Below are positions 35,601 to 43,176 of a stretch of 43,176 nucleotides of DNA, piece after piece. The DNA comes from an uncultured Phascolarctobacterium sp. GTDB taxonomy: Bacteria > Bacillota > Negativicutes > Acidaminococcales > Acidaminococcaceae. The stretch covers positions 1 to 43,176 of the forward strand of contig NZ_CALDXR010000056.1 of assembly GCF_937920985.1 (NCBI RefSeq), written 5' to 3'. The stretch's first letter is position 1. Each line of letters opens with the position of its first letter. Both the position numbers and the translations under genes were made by a program. Below the pieces are notes generated by a model that did not search any database, had not been told where the DNA came from, and saw nothing but the letters and a program-made list of their open reading frames with translations.

Positions 35601-37119
35601 CGGCACCCTTATGCTGTTTAAGATGCTGAGCAGCATTAGAGGTAATGTTCCAAAGAGCTTCGCTGCCCAAATTCAAAGCTACATCTTCACCTATAGCATT
35701 GCCTTCCCAGCCTGCACCCGTAGTGAAATACAAATTAACATTTCCCTCTGCATCACCTTGGTAGTTATACTTACCGGCGAGGCCAAAATTAATTTTACTG
35801 TCAGCATCTGCCTTCATATTGCCGGTAACATTGTTGCTTCCTTTTAAAACAGTAGCCTTATCATAATCTACACTGTCAAGATGCTCAACACTGACACCTG
35901 CATTAATCGTACCGCCGTTTTCAGCCAATGCCAAATACTTGCTGCTGTCACCCATTGTTATTTTCAGCCCGGCAGTACCCTTTGTCTTATGTCCAATGTT
36001 GATAATGCCACCATCATGAGCATACAACAAATTGCCTGTAGCAGTTTCCAAACTGCTTTGGCCGGATGTCAGGTCGATTACACCATTCTTGCCGGCTTCG
36101 AGAACATTGCCGTTCGCCTTCAGCGCTACACCGACACTGCCGTCAGCAGTAGATTCCAAAATAACCTTGCTGGTATAATCCGCATTATTACCGGCATAGG
36201 CAGCGTTGCTCTGCTCATTGCCGTCCGCAGTAATCGTCATTTGGGCATCCTTAAGATGTACCAGGCCCTTCTTATCATTGTAAACACCATAAACTCTGTC
36301 GGTATTTTTTCCCTCGGCTTTAATGGTCATCTTACTGTTCCAGGTACTGGAGCCCAATACGTTGGTAACATATAAGTCCTTTTCAGCGCCGCGTACAGCT
36401 GCCTTTATTGTTTCCTTAGAAAGGTCCGGAGCAACTGTCAGTCCATAACGGGAATCGGTTTCACCAACATACCAGGTGTTTGCCGGTATTGTCGAATAAC
36501 CCTGCGCAGTATCAACCTGTTTGATATCATATTCCTTATTATTGCTGTCATTGCTCAAAACAGTTTTATAGGTACCGCCTGTCAGATAAGAGGTACTGCT
36601 CATATCATCAGTAAATTTAACATTTCCTACACGCAATACATTGCCGTCATCATCAAGAATGCGTATAGATATGTAATCAAAGCCGTAATAATGAGTCAAG
36701 CCCTCAGCCGGTTTCAGCTTTTTCAAAATACCGGCACTGACCTTCTTCACAGTTTCCAAAGAACAATCCGGTAAATCACTGGCTTTAACATCAAAGTTTG
36801 CATAAATAGTAACGCCACTTACGCTCGTGCCACCCCAAGGAGAGGGTTCTTCATAACGCATATCGGCAGCCATAGTAATATCGCCGCCAAGCACCTGACC
36901 GGTAGCCTTATCATAGCCAAACACATAATTGTCAGGCTCTTGGTAGCTTTTACCTATCTGGTCACCGTTTACCGCATGACTCCAGGTAATACCACCTGCA
37001 TATTCACTGCTCGTCATGTCATAGGTAGCAGCACTTGCAACACTCATCAAGCTGCAGCCTAAAGCGACGGCAATACCTAAGGCTATTTTTTTGCTTCGAA
37101 TCCAAGATGATTTTGCCAT
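32668..37119 (-). CDS. Type Va autotransporter, 1483 residues
   Basis: Surface protein with signal peptide MAKSSWIRSKKIALGIAVAL then GCSLMSVASA, nearly the same core as the next autotransporter. The ATG at 37119 follows AAGGGGTG; the GTG at 37146 just upstream would add MFLQGVFII and remove the fit. The passenger consists of two units, each closed by the EGLT module (about residues 626 and 1133). The first copy sits at the same residue number as in the 2028-residue protein, so the first units are equal in length. The linker MKGAKSAMASTAMLWRAEN and MKRMGDLRL leads into the barrel (about 1212-1483), ending VDAGLRFTF. Compared with its neighbour it lacks one unit, which suggests gain or loss by recombination. 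It lies 238 bp downstream of the YbjN-like gene. Confidence 0.93.
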   Translation of the reverse strand: MAKSSWIRSKKIALGIAVALGCSLMSVASAATYDMTSSEYAGGITWSHAVNGDQIGKSYQEPDNYVFGYDKATGQVLGGDITMAADMRYEEPSPWGGTSVSGVTIYANFDVKASDLPDCSLETVKKVSAGILKKLKPAEGLTHYYGFDYISIRILDDDGNVLRVGNVKFTDDMSSTSYLTGGTYKTVLSNDSNNKEYDIKQVDTAQGYSTIPANTWYVGETDSRYGLTVAPDLSKETIKAAVRGAEKDLYVTNVLGSSTWNSKMTIKAEGKNTDRVYGVYNDKKGLVHLKDAQMTITADGNEQSNAAYAGNNADYTSKVILESTADGSVGVALKANGNVLEAGKNGVIDLTSGQSSLETATGNLLYAHDGGIINIGHKTKGTAGLKITMGDSSKYLALAENGGTINAGVSVEHLDSVDYDKATVLKGSNNVTGNMKADADSKINFGLAGKYNYQGDAEGNVNLYFTTGAGWEGNAIGEDVALNLGSEALWNITSNAAQHLKQHKGAESSSKRSYINVGEGNLTIDKYSGNTTFVYQHDAADASKILGGDLTIKSAAPVKNLSGGVGSEEYSVTETPSTVYLQTSVDGIDTTDEGAVNSVLDNLAKKLTYSAYVDGERNLSGRVEVAEGLTTSSISKFYSNLTFDEATGQAKTEGKVEKPFNAIIFGDTTKDKDVYGDVMSGSAADGDLKYTFDKDTLIETKLNVDPRMPWMRRAALYCAAVTNYGDKAYNSTAAATKGGPSYTIDMQGHDLSIIFSAFPEAAATGSQPMWTAAAIGAFRDGTITIDNPGALYLKSNNNYYYGSAIRASTAAAGATGAHVVINNDNSKEHAVKIRGGIDTPGYQLNWRAIEVTTQNGTKAENGNSVDIKGLVDIDVKNCASLFARGNYATIDIGGGRIVSHNYSSIWTAGNEALINLNMQKDAEGNVIDAGNNYLQIEGDVSTATPFYGSNGTINVGLNTPDSYLKGHFFGVGNNNLYLRNGAVWDNMPVVTHNWSTGSISTKNIISNISNLYGGADSAHAGNIYQHESENLNIQNLSGYVNAYLAHENGEDGNASFDALGNIVVDKATKTDGQNAGITLYTDRSGIDTSDQDKVVNTLSALGKKLIYNEAVATEDNPTPEINLDGKVGIAEGLTAGSMAIRLADLDFNKENGEGSLIAGSIHTPDAYVPIMYGSKETAMMKGAKSAMASTAMLWRAENNDLMKRMGDLRLSEGERGLWAKYYGGKYEMDSQNTDFNLKYNAYQLGYDVDAGNGWTVGAAVSYNDGDATYGNGRGDLSTYSAGIYGTWKSEDGQYVDIIAKYSKLENDYKVFNDSGHKLSGDYKTWGTSISAEYGKRFENDNGFYFDPSVELTLGRINGKDYNAHSDYLDSVGVKKDMQVEQDAFNTLVGRVGFRLGQKLDNASYFVKLAAAHEFSGEFDSTFRAVNEPEGKTSIDFGDTWYEAQIGGTVKLSDNSLLYADFERSFGGDVEEKWRVDAGLRFTF
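32676..33597 (-). repeat. Shared barrel block, copy 2 (pairs with 26041-26962)
   Basis: Partner of 26041-26962. It encodes the linker and barrel of the 1483-residue autotransporter. Confidence 0.88.
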
Positions 37120-37357
37120 AATAATAAACACCCCTTGCAAAAACACCAGACAACGATAAATAACAGCAGGGTGTCCATCTCCTGACTGTCACTTCCTCTA
37201 TCATAAAGCAGTCCACTCTCACATCAACCGCTTATCAGGAACCAAAGAATTATTCTATAAATGCGTAACTTACTTGAACGTATCAACGACAATATTCTCT
37301 TGTCAGCTAACTTCTATATTGCAGCATGCCTCCTATGTAAATACATGCTCAACTAAC
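37120..37357 (-). other. 238-bp structured leader or intergenic region
   Basis: No intact gene and no terminator with a T-run lies between the YbjN-like stop and the autotransporter start. As minus-strand RNA it contains AAGCGGU/ACUGCUU (7 bp including one G-U pair), then CAGG/CCUG, and near the upstream stop the inverted repeat AGCATG/CATGCT (37323-37328 and 37344-37349). Weak promoter-like matches (TTGATA, TTCAAG, AATAAT) are present with poor spacing. Transcription may continue from the upstream gene, or start here with a folded leader. Confidence 0.4.
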
Positions 37358-37846
37358 TTATTTTTTCCAGATTGCCTCCATAATATTGCTGTATTGCGCT
37401 TCCAGGAACTTCAGCGCCTCACCGATGATTGCGTTCAGCAGCACCGGATTGAAGGTGTTGTTTTCTGCTGTAATGCAGGCATTCAGCATGAAATCGCCCT
37501 TTTCGGAAACGGTAAATTTAAAAGGACGTACATTGTTGTTCATGTTGTTGATTGCTGCAGCCAGCTCCGACAGCTTTGCTTCCGGAATTACCTGCGGTGC
37601 AATCTGCACCTGTAAAATAATGTAGACACTGTCATCCATCAGCACAGCCATCGGCAGAATCTGTCCCTTTACTTCCATACGGCTACGGAAAATTGTAGTA
37701 TGACGTTCATCCTCGATTTTTTGCACGTCAAAGCAGTCTATTTTGTTATCTGTCAGAAACTGCTGCATTTTTTCAATTTTATCAGCACGCTTCTGCTCCA
37801 TATCCAAAACCTTTGTCTCTTTAGTTTCTTTAACTTTTTCTGTCAT
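37358..37846 (-). CDS. YbjN/secretion-chaperone-like small cytoplasmic protein
   Basis: The 162-residue protein has no signal peptide or membrane segment. A charged helix (1-32) leads into an alpha/beta fold: TTIFRSRMEVKGQILPMAVL and SVYIILQVQIAP form paired strands, KLSELAAAINNMNNNV a helix, PFKFTVSEKGDFMLNACITA further strands, and LLNAIIGEALKFLEAQYSNI a long C-terminal helix. This order matches the YbjN/type III secretion-chaperone-like fold (strands with N- and C-terminal helices). The ATG at 37846 has AAAGGAG eight bases upstream. It lies 96 bp after one giant autotransporter and before another on the same strand, which suggests a role with those proteins (inference). It could instead be a general stress-type YbjN protein. 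Confidence 0.6.
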   Translation of the reverse strand: MTEKVKETKETKVLDMEQKRADKIEKMQQFLTDNKIDCFDVQKIEDERHTTIFRSRMEVKGQILPMAVLMDDSVYIILQVQIAPQVIPEAKLSELAAAINNMNNNVRPFKFTVSEKGDFMLNACITAENNTFNPVLLNAIIGEALKFLEAQYSNIMEAIWKK

Positions 37847-37876
37847 TTTAAAGTCTCCTTTGACATTTTATTTAAG

Positions 37877-37904
37877 GGGGCGTTGGCGCTGCGGCCGCCG
37901 CCCC
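37877..37904 (-). other. GC-rich intercistronic hairpin
   Basis: GGGGCG (37877-37882) pairs with CGCCCC (37899-37904) around a GC-only core containing GCGGCCGC. It is an island of very high GC in moderate-GC DNA, between an autotransporter stop and the YbjN-like gene. No T-run follows, so it is more likely an mRNA-protecting or processing hairpin than a strong terminator. Confidence 0.5.
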
Positions 37905-37942
37905 GCTTAGAACATTTTTACGTTGCCTGCATACCCTAAAGC

Positions 37943-40900
37943 TTAGAAGCTCCAGCGCAAACCAGCATCCAGACGCCAGTCATTGCTGCCGGTGTCGCCG
38001 CCAAACTTCTTCTCGAAGGTAGCGTATACATAAGAATTGTCGTTTACCTTCATGCTGCCGCCCAACTGCCATTCAAACCAGGTTCCGCCAAAATCAACTG
38101 CTGTGCTGCTTGTAGGCTCATTTTCAGCTACGAAGGTTGTAGTAAAGTCGCCGCTGAATTCATGTGCCAGGGCAAATTTCGTATAGAACATTGCCTTGTC
38201 AGTTGTTTTGCCAATTCCCAGACCAATGCGTCCGATTGCACTGGTAAAGGCATCCTGGCTGACATACATGTCCTTCTTCAAGCCTTTGGAGTCGAGGAAA
38301 TCGCTGGCTGCACTATAGTCAGCTCCTGCAACACGTCCAACAGTAAACTGTACGCTCGGATCAATGTAGAAGCCGTTCTGCATCTGCATTCTGCGGCCAT
38401 ATTCAGCACTCAGGGACAGGCCCCAGGTATCATAATCGCCTTCCAGCTTATGGCCCATGTCATTATAAACTGTATAATCATTATCAAGCTTGCCACCTTT
38501 AACGATTACATCAGCATAATGTCCCTTGTCGCTGTTCCAGCTACCATATACAGACAGGCTGACAGCCTTGCCGTCACCATGACCGCCCATTTCGTAGGTG
38601 TTCTTGCCCTTGTTGTAGCTTACTGCCGCACCAAAGAGCATGTTGTTGTCCAGCTGCTTGTCATAGCCTAACTGATATGCATTAAAGCTGGTGCTGTACT
38701 TGGTATTCTTAGCATCAAAGCTGTTCTTGCCGCCGTAGTAACGTGCCCACAGGCCGCTTTCCTCATTTGCCAGACGTACATCACCTATACGCTGCAGCAT
38801 ATCGCTGTTTTCGCTACGCCACAGCAAAGCTGTGGAAGCCATAGCGGATTTAGCACCGCGCATCATAGCTGTTTCGCTGCTGCCGTAAATAATTTCCGGA
38901 TCAGTACGCTTAATGCTGCCATCCTTATAATTACCCTGGCCATGCTCACCGTAGCTAATATCACCGTAAACCTTAACCTTCGTCAGGCCTTCGGCAATTT
39001 CCACATGACCGCTCAGATTATCAGGATTACTGCCGGCATCTGCATAATACAGCTTCTTGCTCAGCTCGCGGAAGAGTTTTTCAATATTATCAGTTTCAGT
39101 ATAGCTGAGGTTGTCGGAATTATCGGTTCTCAAGGTAATACTGCTGCCTTCGGCTGCTTTGTCGATATTCAGCGAACCGCCGCCGAACTTGATATTATTC
39201 AGAGCGTTAGTTGCAGTATCCTTATCAGCAGTATGCTTGTAGTTAACAACAACATTGCCACTATAATTACCTACAGCAATATTACCTGCGTTAGCATCAG
39301 TCTGATTAATAATACCGCCATTACCCTTCAGGCTGCGCAACTTGCTGTTGCCGATATTGTTCCATTGTGCCTTGCTGCTGTTCAGATTCAGGTTAACGTT
39401 ATCTCCGTCAGCATTACCGGTCCAGATACCCATATCAGCATAAATATTGATTACTGCGTCACCGACGGTGCTTACATCACCTGTAAGCTTGCTCTCGGCA
39501 GTTCCCAGTCCGATATCTACGCTGCTGCCGGCTGCTGCGAGAACGTTGCCGGTAATATCAGTAAGGGTGTTTCCTGCCGCATTATTATTGGTGTTAATGC
39601 TGAGCTTACCTTTATTATCCGCAGTTACATCGCCTTTAACAGTGCCGCCGGCAAGCTCAATGCTGCCTGCATCTGCCTTCACTGCATTACCGCTGCCTAC
39701 GGTGATATTTGTCAGGCCATCTGCTTTAATACTGCTGCTTGCGCCATTAGCAATAAATGCACTGTCTGCAGTTACAGCGCCGGTGTTATGCAGAATGATT
39801 TTGCCGCCGTTTTCTGCCAGTAAAGCCTGACCTGTAGCCTTTATGTCCATCTTATTAAGATTTTTGAATTCAATGGTAATTGCATCTGCTTTCACAGCAT
39901 CAGCACCGGAATTCAAGCTCATGCTCTTATTATTAAGCTGCAGCTGCAAATCTCTGCCTGCTCCGACGGAAGTACCTGCGGTAGTAATAATGCTTCTATC
40001 CTTGCTGAAGTCGTAAACAGCATTATCTGTATGCAGTACGCCAGCAAGCTTATACTCTTTATCCTGCTTCCATTCGCCGGTAATCTGACTTGTAAAGTTA
40101 TCTTTTGTCTGTTCTTCAGGATAGGTTACATTCGGAGTAACGCTGCCATCCTTAAGGCTGCCCTGACCGGTCGTCTTATCATAGGCAATATCACCGGTTT
40201 GTTTAACAACGGAGCTTGCTGTCAGACCTTCTGCCAACTTAACATAACCGGTAAGATTCCGCTCGCCGGTAATATAACCAGTGTAATACAGCTTGTTAGC
40301 TAAAGCATTCAAAGCATTAGCAATACTATCCTCATCACTGAAGTCTACACCGCTTCTGTCCGTCAGCATGGTAATCTTGCTGTTGGCTACTGCCTTGTTA
40401 ACGGTAAAGTTACCGCCGTGTACTTCAGCAGGATTGCTGCTGTTGTGCTTGTAAATGACTGTTGCGTCACCGCTGTAGCTGCCGATGGTTACGCTAGCTG
40501 CAGCGTTAGTCATATCAACTATGCCGTTAGTAGCATTGAAGCTCTTCAGGCTGCTTGCACCGCTGTTGTTCCAGGTGCTGCCGTTCAGTGTCAGGCTGAA
40601 GTCTGCACTAGTGCTTGCACCTGTCCAGATGCTGCCATTTGTCAATACTGCACTGCCTGCAGCGCTCGTGCTGCCGTTCCACTTGCTGTTGTCGGCAGTA
40701 AGGCTCAGACCTGCACCGCTGTTGTCACCGCTCCAGCTACTGTCTGTCAGATTTACTGTTGCGTTGCTGCCAGTGTTTGCGCCGTTCCAGCTTGCGCCGT
40801 TGGTCAAAGTAATATCTGCCTTGGCACCGCTGTTAATGCCATTCCAGGTAGAAGCGTCCAGTTTAATTGTGCTGCCTGCACCACTGCTGTCGCCTGTCCA

Positions 40901-43176
40901 GCTTGTGCCGTTAGTCAGCGTTGCGTTCAGTTTGCCGGTGTTGGCTCCGTCCCAGGTACCCTTGCTCAGGCTCATGGTAGTATTGCCGCTGTTGTCACCA
41001 GTCCAGCTTGCGCCTTCCTTGAAGTTCAGCTCTACGCTGCCGTCAGCATCTGTTGCCACATTGCCGTTCAGCTTGCTGAGGTTCTTGGCTGTAACCTTCG
41101 CACCCTTGCCATTAGCATTAATATCGCTGCCTATGATGGTATCAGCAGAATCAATCGTTACTGCTGCATTTGCGCCATTTGCGCTCACTGCACCGTTGAC
41201 TTTCGCAGATTTCGTTGCCTTAATCGTTACAGCATTATTTGTGCTTACGTCACCGTTCAGCGTTGCGTTAACTGCAGTGATATCCACCTTGCTATTGTTG
41301 GCGTTGATTGCTTTCGCACCACTTACTGTCAGGCTGCCTGCATCCTGAACTGTCAGCTTGCCACCGCTTGTTGCGATGCCGTCACCGCTGTTGGCAGTAA
41401 TCGTCATATCGTTGTTGTTCAGCTTCAAGGTTGTATCCTTAGCTGTAGTAATTGCACTGCTGTCGGTAGTAATCGTGGTTGCGTCTTTCGTGAAGTTATA
41501 GATATTATTATCGACGGTGTTGGAGAGTACGCCGGCCTTACGGTATTCCTTATCGGTCAGATGCTCACCGGTAATGCTTGTTACAAAGGCTGTTCTGTCC
41601 TGTTCGGTCGGATATACAGGTCCCGGTGTTACAGTCTTGTGGTCCGCACTGCCCTGACCTGTTGTCTTGTCATAGACAATGCCTGCGGTCTGTTTAGCAA
41701 CAGAAGTTGCTGTCAGGCCTTCGGCTATCTTCACAGTACCGTTCAGGTTGCTTTCTGCCCCGCCTATTGCTCCCATGTAGAACAGCTTGCCTGCCAGTGC
41801 ATCCAATGCTTCGTTAATCTTATCCTCATCCGTCGTATCTACGCCGGTGTTATCCGTCAGCATGGTAATCTTGCTGTTGGCTGCTGCCTTGTTAACGGTA
41901 AAGTTACCGCCGTGTACTTCAGCAGGATTGCTGCTGTTGTGCTTGTAAATGACTGTTGCGTCACCGCTGTAGCTGCCGATGGTTACGCTAGCTGCAGCGT
42001 TAGTCATATCAACTATGCCGTTAGTAGCATTGAAGCTCTTCAGGCTGCTTGCACCGCTGTTGTTCCAGGTGCTGCCGTTCAGTGTCAGGCTGAAGTCTGC
42101 ACTAGTGCTTGCACCTGTCCAGATGCTGCCATTTGTCAATACTGCACTGCCTGCGGCATTAGCATTGCCATTCCACTTGCTGTTGTTAGCAGTCAGGCTC
42201 AGACCTGCACCGCTGTTGTCACCGCTCCAGCTGCTGTCGGTCAAGTTAACCGTTGCATTAGCGCCGTTATTGGCACCGGTCCAAGTAGAAGCGTTGCCCA
42301 ACGTAATGTTCGCATTCGCGCCGCCGTTAGCTCCTGTCCAGGCTGCTTTATCTGCCTTAACGGTTACGCCGTCTGCAGTATTGCCTTTGCTCCAGCTTGC
42401 GCCGTTGGTCAAAGTAATATCTGCCTTGGCACCGCTGTTTGCACCATTCCATGTAGAAGCATCCAGCTTAATCGTGCTGCCTGCACCACTGCTGTCACCG
42501 GTCCAGGTTGTACCATTTGTCAGAGTTGCGTTCAGCTTGCCGGTATTAGCTCCGTTCCATGTGCCCTTGCTCAGGCTCATGGTAGTGTTGCCTGCATTGT
42601 CGCCACTCCACGCTGCGCCTTCCTTGAAGTTCAGCTCTACGCTGCCGTCAGCATCTGTTGCCACATTGCCGTTCAGCTTGCTGAGGTTCTTGGCTGTAAC
42701 CTTCGCACCCTTGCCATTAGCATTAATATCGCTGCCTATGATGGTATCAGCAGAATCAATCGTTACTGCTGCATTTGCGCCATTTGCGCTCACTGCACCG
42801 TTGACTTTCGCAGATTTCGTTGCCTTAATCGTTACAGCATTATTTGTGCTTACGTCACCGTTCAGCGTTGCGTTAACTGCAGTGATATCCACCTTGCTAT
42901 TGTTGGCGTTGATTGCTTTCGCACCACTTACTGTCAGGCTGCCTGCATCCTGAACTGTCAGCGTACCGCCGCTTGTTGCGATACCATCACCGCTGTTAGC
43001 AGTAATCGTCAGATTGTGGTTGTTCAGCTTCAAGGTTGTATCTTTGGCTGTAGTAATTGCACTGATGTCGGTAGTAATAGTTGTTGCGTCTTTCGTGAAG
43101 TTGTAGATATTATTATCGACGGTGTTGGAGAGTACGCCGGCCTTACGGTATTCCTTATCGGTCAGATGCTCACCGG
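37943..43176 (-). CDS. Giant type Va autotransporter, N-terminus beyond window
   Basis: The frame is open to the right edge (last residues visible: GEHLTDKEYRKAGVLSN), so at least 1744 codons belong to it. The passenger is built from large units. Two near-identical ones occupy 43176 to ~41590 and ~41590 to ~40130, and a third, diverged one ends near 38950. Each unit has beta-helix rungs, a tryptophan ladder with an ~18-residue period, a YSGDATVIYKH segment, and the module with the EGLT motif. The linker MRGAKSAMASTALLWRSEN and LQRIGDVRL precedes the barrel, which opens GLWARYYGGKNSFDA and ends LDAGLRWSF. The barrel is homologous to, but clearly more diverged than, the pair in the next two giant autotransporters. 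Likely the first gene of an operon with the YbjN-like gene and the 1483-residue autotransporter. Confidence 0.93.
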   Translation of the reverse strand, partial: GEHLTDKEYRKAGVLSNTVDNNIYNFTKDATTITTDISAITTAKDTTLKLNNHNLTITANSGDGIATSGGTLTVQDAGSLTVSGAKAINANNSKVDITAVNATLNGDVSTNNAVTIKATKSAKVNGAVSANGANAAVTIDSADTIIGSDINANGKGAKVTAKNLSKLNGNVATDADGSVELNFKEGAAWSGDNAGNTTMSLSKGTWNGANTGKLNATLTNGTTWTGDSSGAGSTIKLDASTWNGANSGAKADITLTNGASWSKGNTADGVTVKADKAAWTGANGGANANITLGNASTWTGANNGANATVNLTDSSWSGDNSGAGLSLTANNSKWNGNANAAGSAVLTNGSIWTGASTSADFSLTLNGSTWNNSGASSLKSFNATNGIVDMTNAAASVTIGSYSGDATVIYKHNSSNPAEVHGGNFTVNKAAANSKITMLTDNTGVDTTDEDKINEALDALAGKLFYMGAIGGAESNLNGTVKIAEGLTATSVAKQTAGIVYDKTTGQGSADHKTVTPGPVYPTEQDRTAFVTSITGEHLTDKEYRKAGVLSNTVDNNIYNFTKDATTITTDSSAITTAKDTTLKLNNNDMTITANSGDGIATSGGKLTVQDAGSLTVSGAKAINANNSKVDITAVNATLNGDVSTNNAVTIKATKSAKVNGAVSANGANAAVTIDSADTIIGSDINANGKGAKVTAKNLSKLNGNVATDADGSVELNFKEGASWTGDNSGNTTMSLSKGTWDGANTGKLNATLTNGTSWTGDSSGAGSTIKLDASTWNGINSGAKADITLTNGASWNGANTGSNATVNLTDSSWSGDNSGAGLSLTADNSKWNGSTSAAGSAVLTNGSIWTGASTSADFSLTLNGSTWNNSGASSLKSFNATNGIVDMTNAAASVTIGSYSGDATVIYKHNSSNPAEVHGGNFTVNKAVANSKITMLTDRSGVDFSDEDSIANALNALANKLYYTGYITGERNLTGYVKLAEGLTASSVVKQTGDIAYDKTTGQGSLKDGSVTPNVTYPEEQTKDNFTSQITGEWKQDKEYKLAGVLHTDNAVYDFSKDRSIITTAGTSVGAGRDLQLQLNNKSMSLNSGADAVKADAITIEFKNLNKMDIKATGQALLAENGGKIILHNTGAVTADSAFIANGASSSIKADGLTNITVGSGNAVKADAGSIELAGGTVKGDVTADNKGKLSINTNNNAAGNTLTDITGNVLAAAGSSVDIGLGTAESKLTGDVSTVGDAVINIYADMGIWTGNADGDNVNLNLNSSKAQWNNIGNSKLRSLKGNGGIINQTDANAGNIAVGNYSGNVVVNYKHTADKDTATNALNNIKFGGGSLNIDKAAEGSSITLRTDNSDNLSYTETDNIEKLFRELSKKLYYADAGSNPDNLSGHVEIAEGLTKVKVYGDISYGEHGQGNYKDGSIKRTDPEIIYGSSETAMMRGAKSAMASTALLWRSENSDMLQRIGDVRLANEESGLWARYYGGKNSFDAKNTKYSTSFNAYQLGYDKQLDNNMLFGAAVSYNKGKNTYEMGGHGDGKAVSLSVYGSWNSDKGHYADVIVKGGKLDNDYTVYNDMGHKLEGDYDTWGLSLSAEYGRRMQMQNGFYIDPSVQFTVGRVAGADYSAASDFLDSKGLKKDMYVSQDAFTSAIGRIGLGIGKTTDKAMFYTKFALAHEFSGDFTTTFVAENEPTSSTAVDFGGTWFEWQLGGSMKVNDNSYVYATFEKKFGGDTGSNDWRLDAGLRWSF
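40573..41005 (-). repeat. Tryptophan-ladder repeats, 8 units
   Basis: Eight successive 17-19-residue repeats begin W-[TNSD]-G and follow the pattern WTGxNSGAxxTxxLTNGS. They match the 10-unit array at 42067-42610, minus two repeats. Confidence 0.88.
41590..43176 (-). repeat. First copy of the ~1.5-1.6 kb passenger duplication
   Basis: The sequence pairs with ~40130-41590. The offset is 1605 bp upstream of the tryptophan ladder and 1494 bp downstream of it; the 111-bp difference equals two missing ladder repeats. Long stretches (for example 42620-42960 against 41015-41350) appear base-identical, so the duplication is recent or kept similar by conversion. Confidence 0.9.
42067..42610 (-). repeat. 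Tryptophan-ladder repeats, 10 units
   Basis: Ten repeats of 17-19 residues, each starting with Trp (WSGDNAGN, WNGANTGK, WTGDSSGA and so on), are expected to stack as coils of a beta-helix with an aromatic ladder. Confidence 0.88.

Noticed and set aside
37019..37222. 67-codon minus-strand frame overlapping the 1483-residue autotransporter start
   Set aside because: It is out of frame with a convincing signal peptide, Cys-rich, and has no ribosome site.
40485..42953. Two plus-strand open frames rich in Leu/Ala/Val that look like membrane proteins
   Set aside because: They are antisense shadows of the duplicated autotransporter passenger; they repeat because the gene below repeats.

Overview
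The window looks like part of a surface-protein island from a diderm Firmicute, most likely the class Negativicutes (a Phascolarctobacterium/Acidaminococcus-like gut bacterium). This is an inference from the mix of very large outer-membrane autotransporters and a two-partner secretion system with strong AGGAGG ribosome sites and TTGACx/TATAAT promoters. Every gene I can support is on the minus strand, so the window reads right to left. There are no tRNAs, rRNAs, CRISPR arrays or recognisable insertion sequences.

Layout in transcription order. (1) 43176-37943: C-terminal part of a giant type Va autotransporter whose passenger holds a tandem ~1.6 kb duplication and tryptophan-ladder repeats. 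(2) 37846-37358: a small YbjN/secretion-chaperone-like cytoplasmic protein. (3) 37119-32668: a 1483-residue autotransporter, followed by a strong terminator. (4) A 548 bp gap with a possible 33-codon ORF and a perfect 18 bp hairpin. (5) 32119-26033: a 2028-residue autotransporter, followed by two terminator hairpins. (6) 25790-20729: a compact three-gene operon encoding an MBL/beta-CASP-like hydrolase, a protein ending in a GrpE-like region, and a divergent Hsp70; a palindrome covers its -35 region and it has its own terminator. (7) 20363-14917: two ~900-residue autotransporters in one operon, sharing an almost identical C-terminal half, behind a promoter whose spacer holds a run of eight G. 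(8) 14756-13170: an AAA-ATPase-like/PD-(D/E)XK protein. (9) A ~1.1 kb gap holding a second copy of the G-tract promoter (seven G) and a closer tpsB promoter. (10) 12034-10385: the TpsB outer-membrane transporter, then (11) 10282-1: its TpsA exoprotein partner, more than 3,400 residues and running off the left edge in 99-residue repeats.

The clearest theme is a set of secreted or surface-displayed beta-helical proteins (five autotransporters and one TpsA) whose barrels and passenger modules have been copied among genes. Cytoplasmic chaperone-like genes sit among them: the Hsp70/GrpE-like/MBL operon and the YbjN-like protein. I propose, as inference only, that these keep the giant passengers export-competent or control their production. 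The best candidates for undescribed biology are (a) the G-tract promoter pair, a possible phase-variation switch, (b) the MBL-GrpE-Hsp70 operon, and (c) a recurring ~110-residue passenger module centred on an EGLTA motif, found eight times in three proteins.
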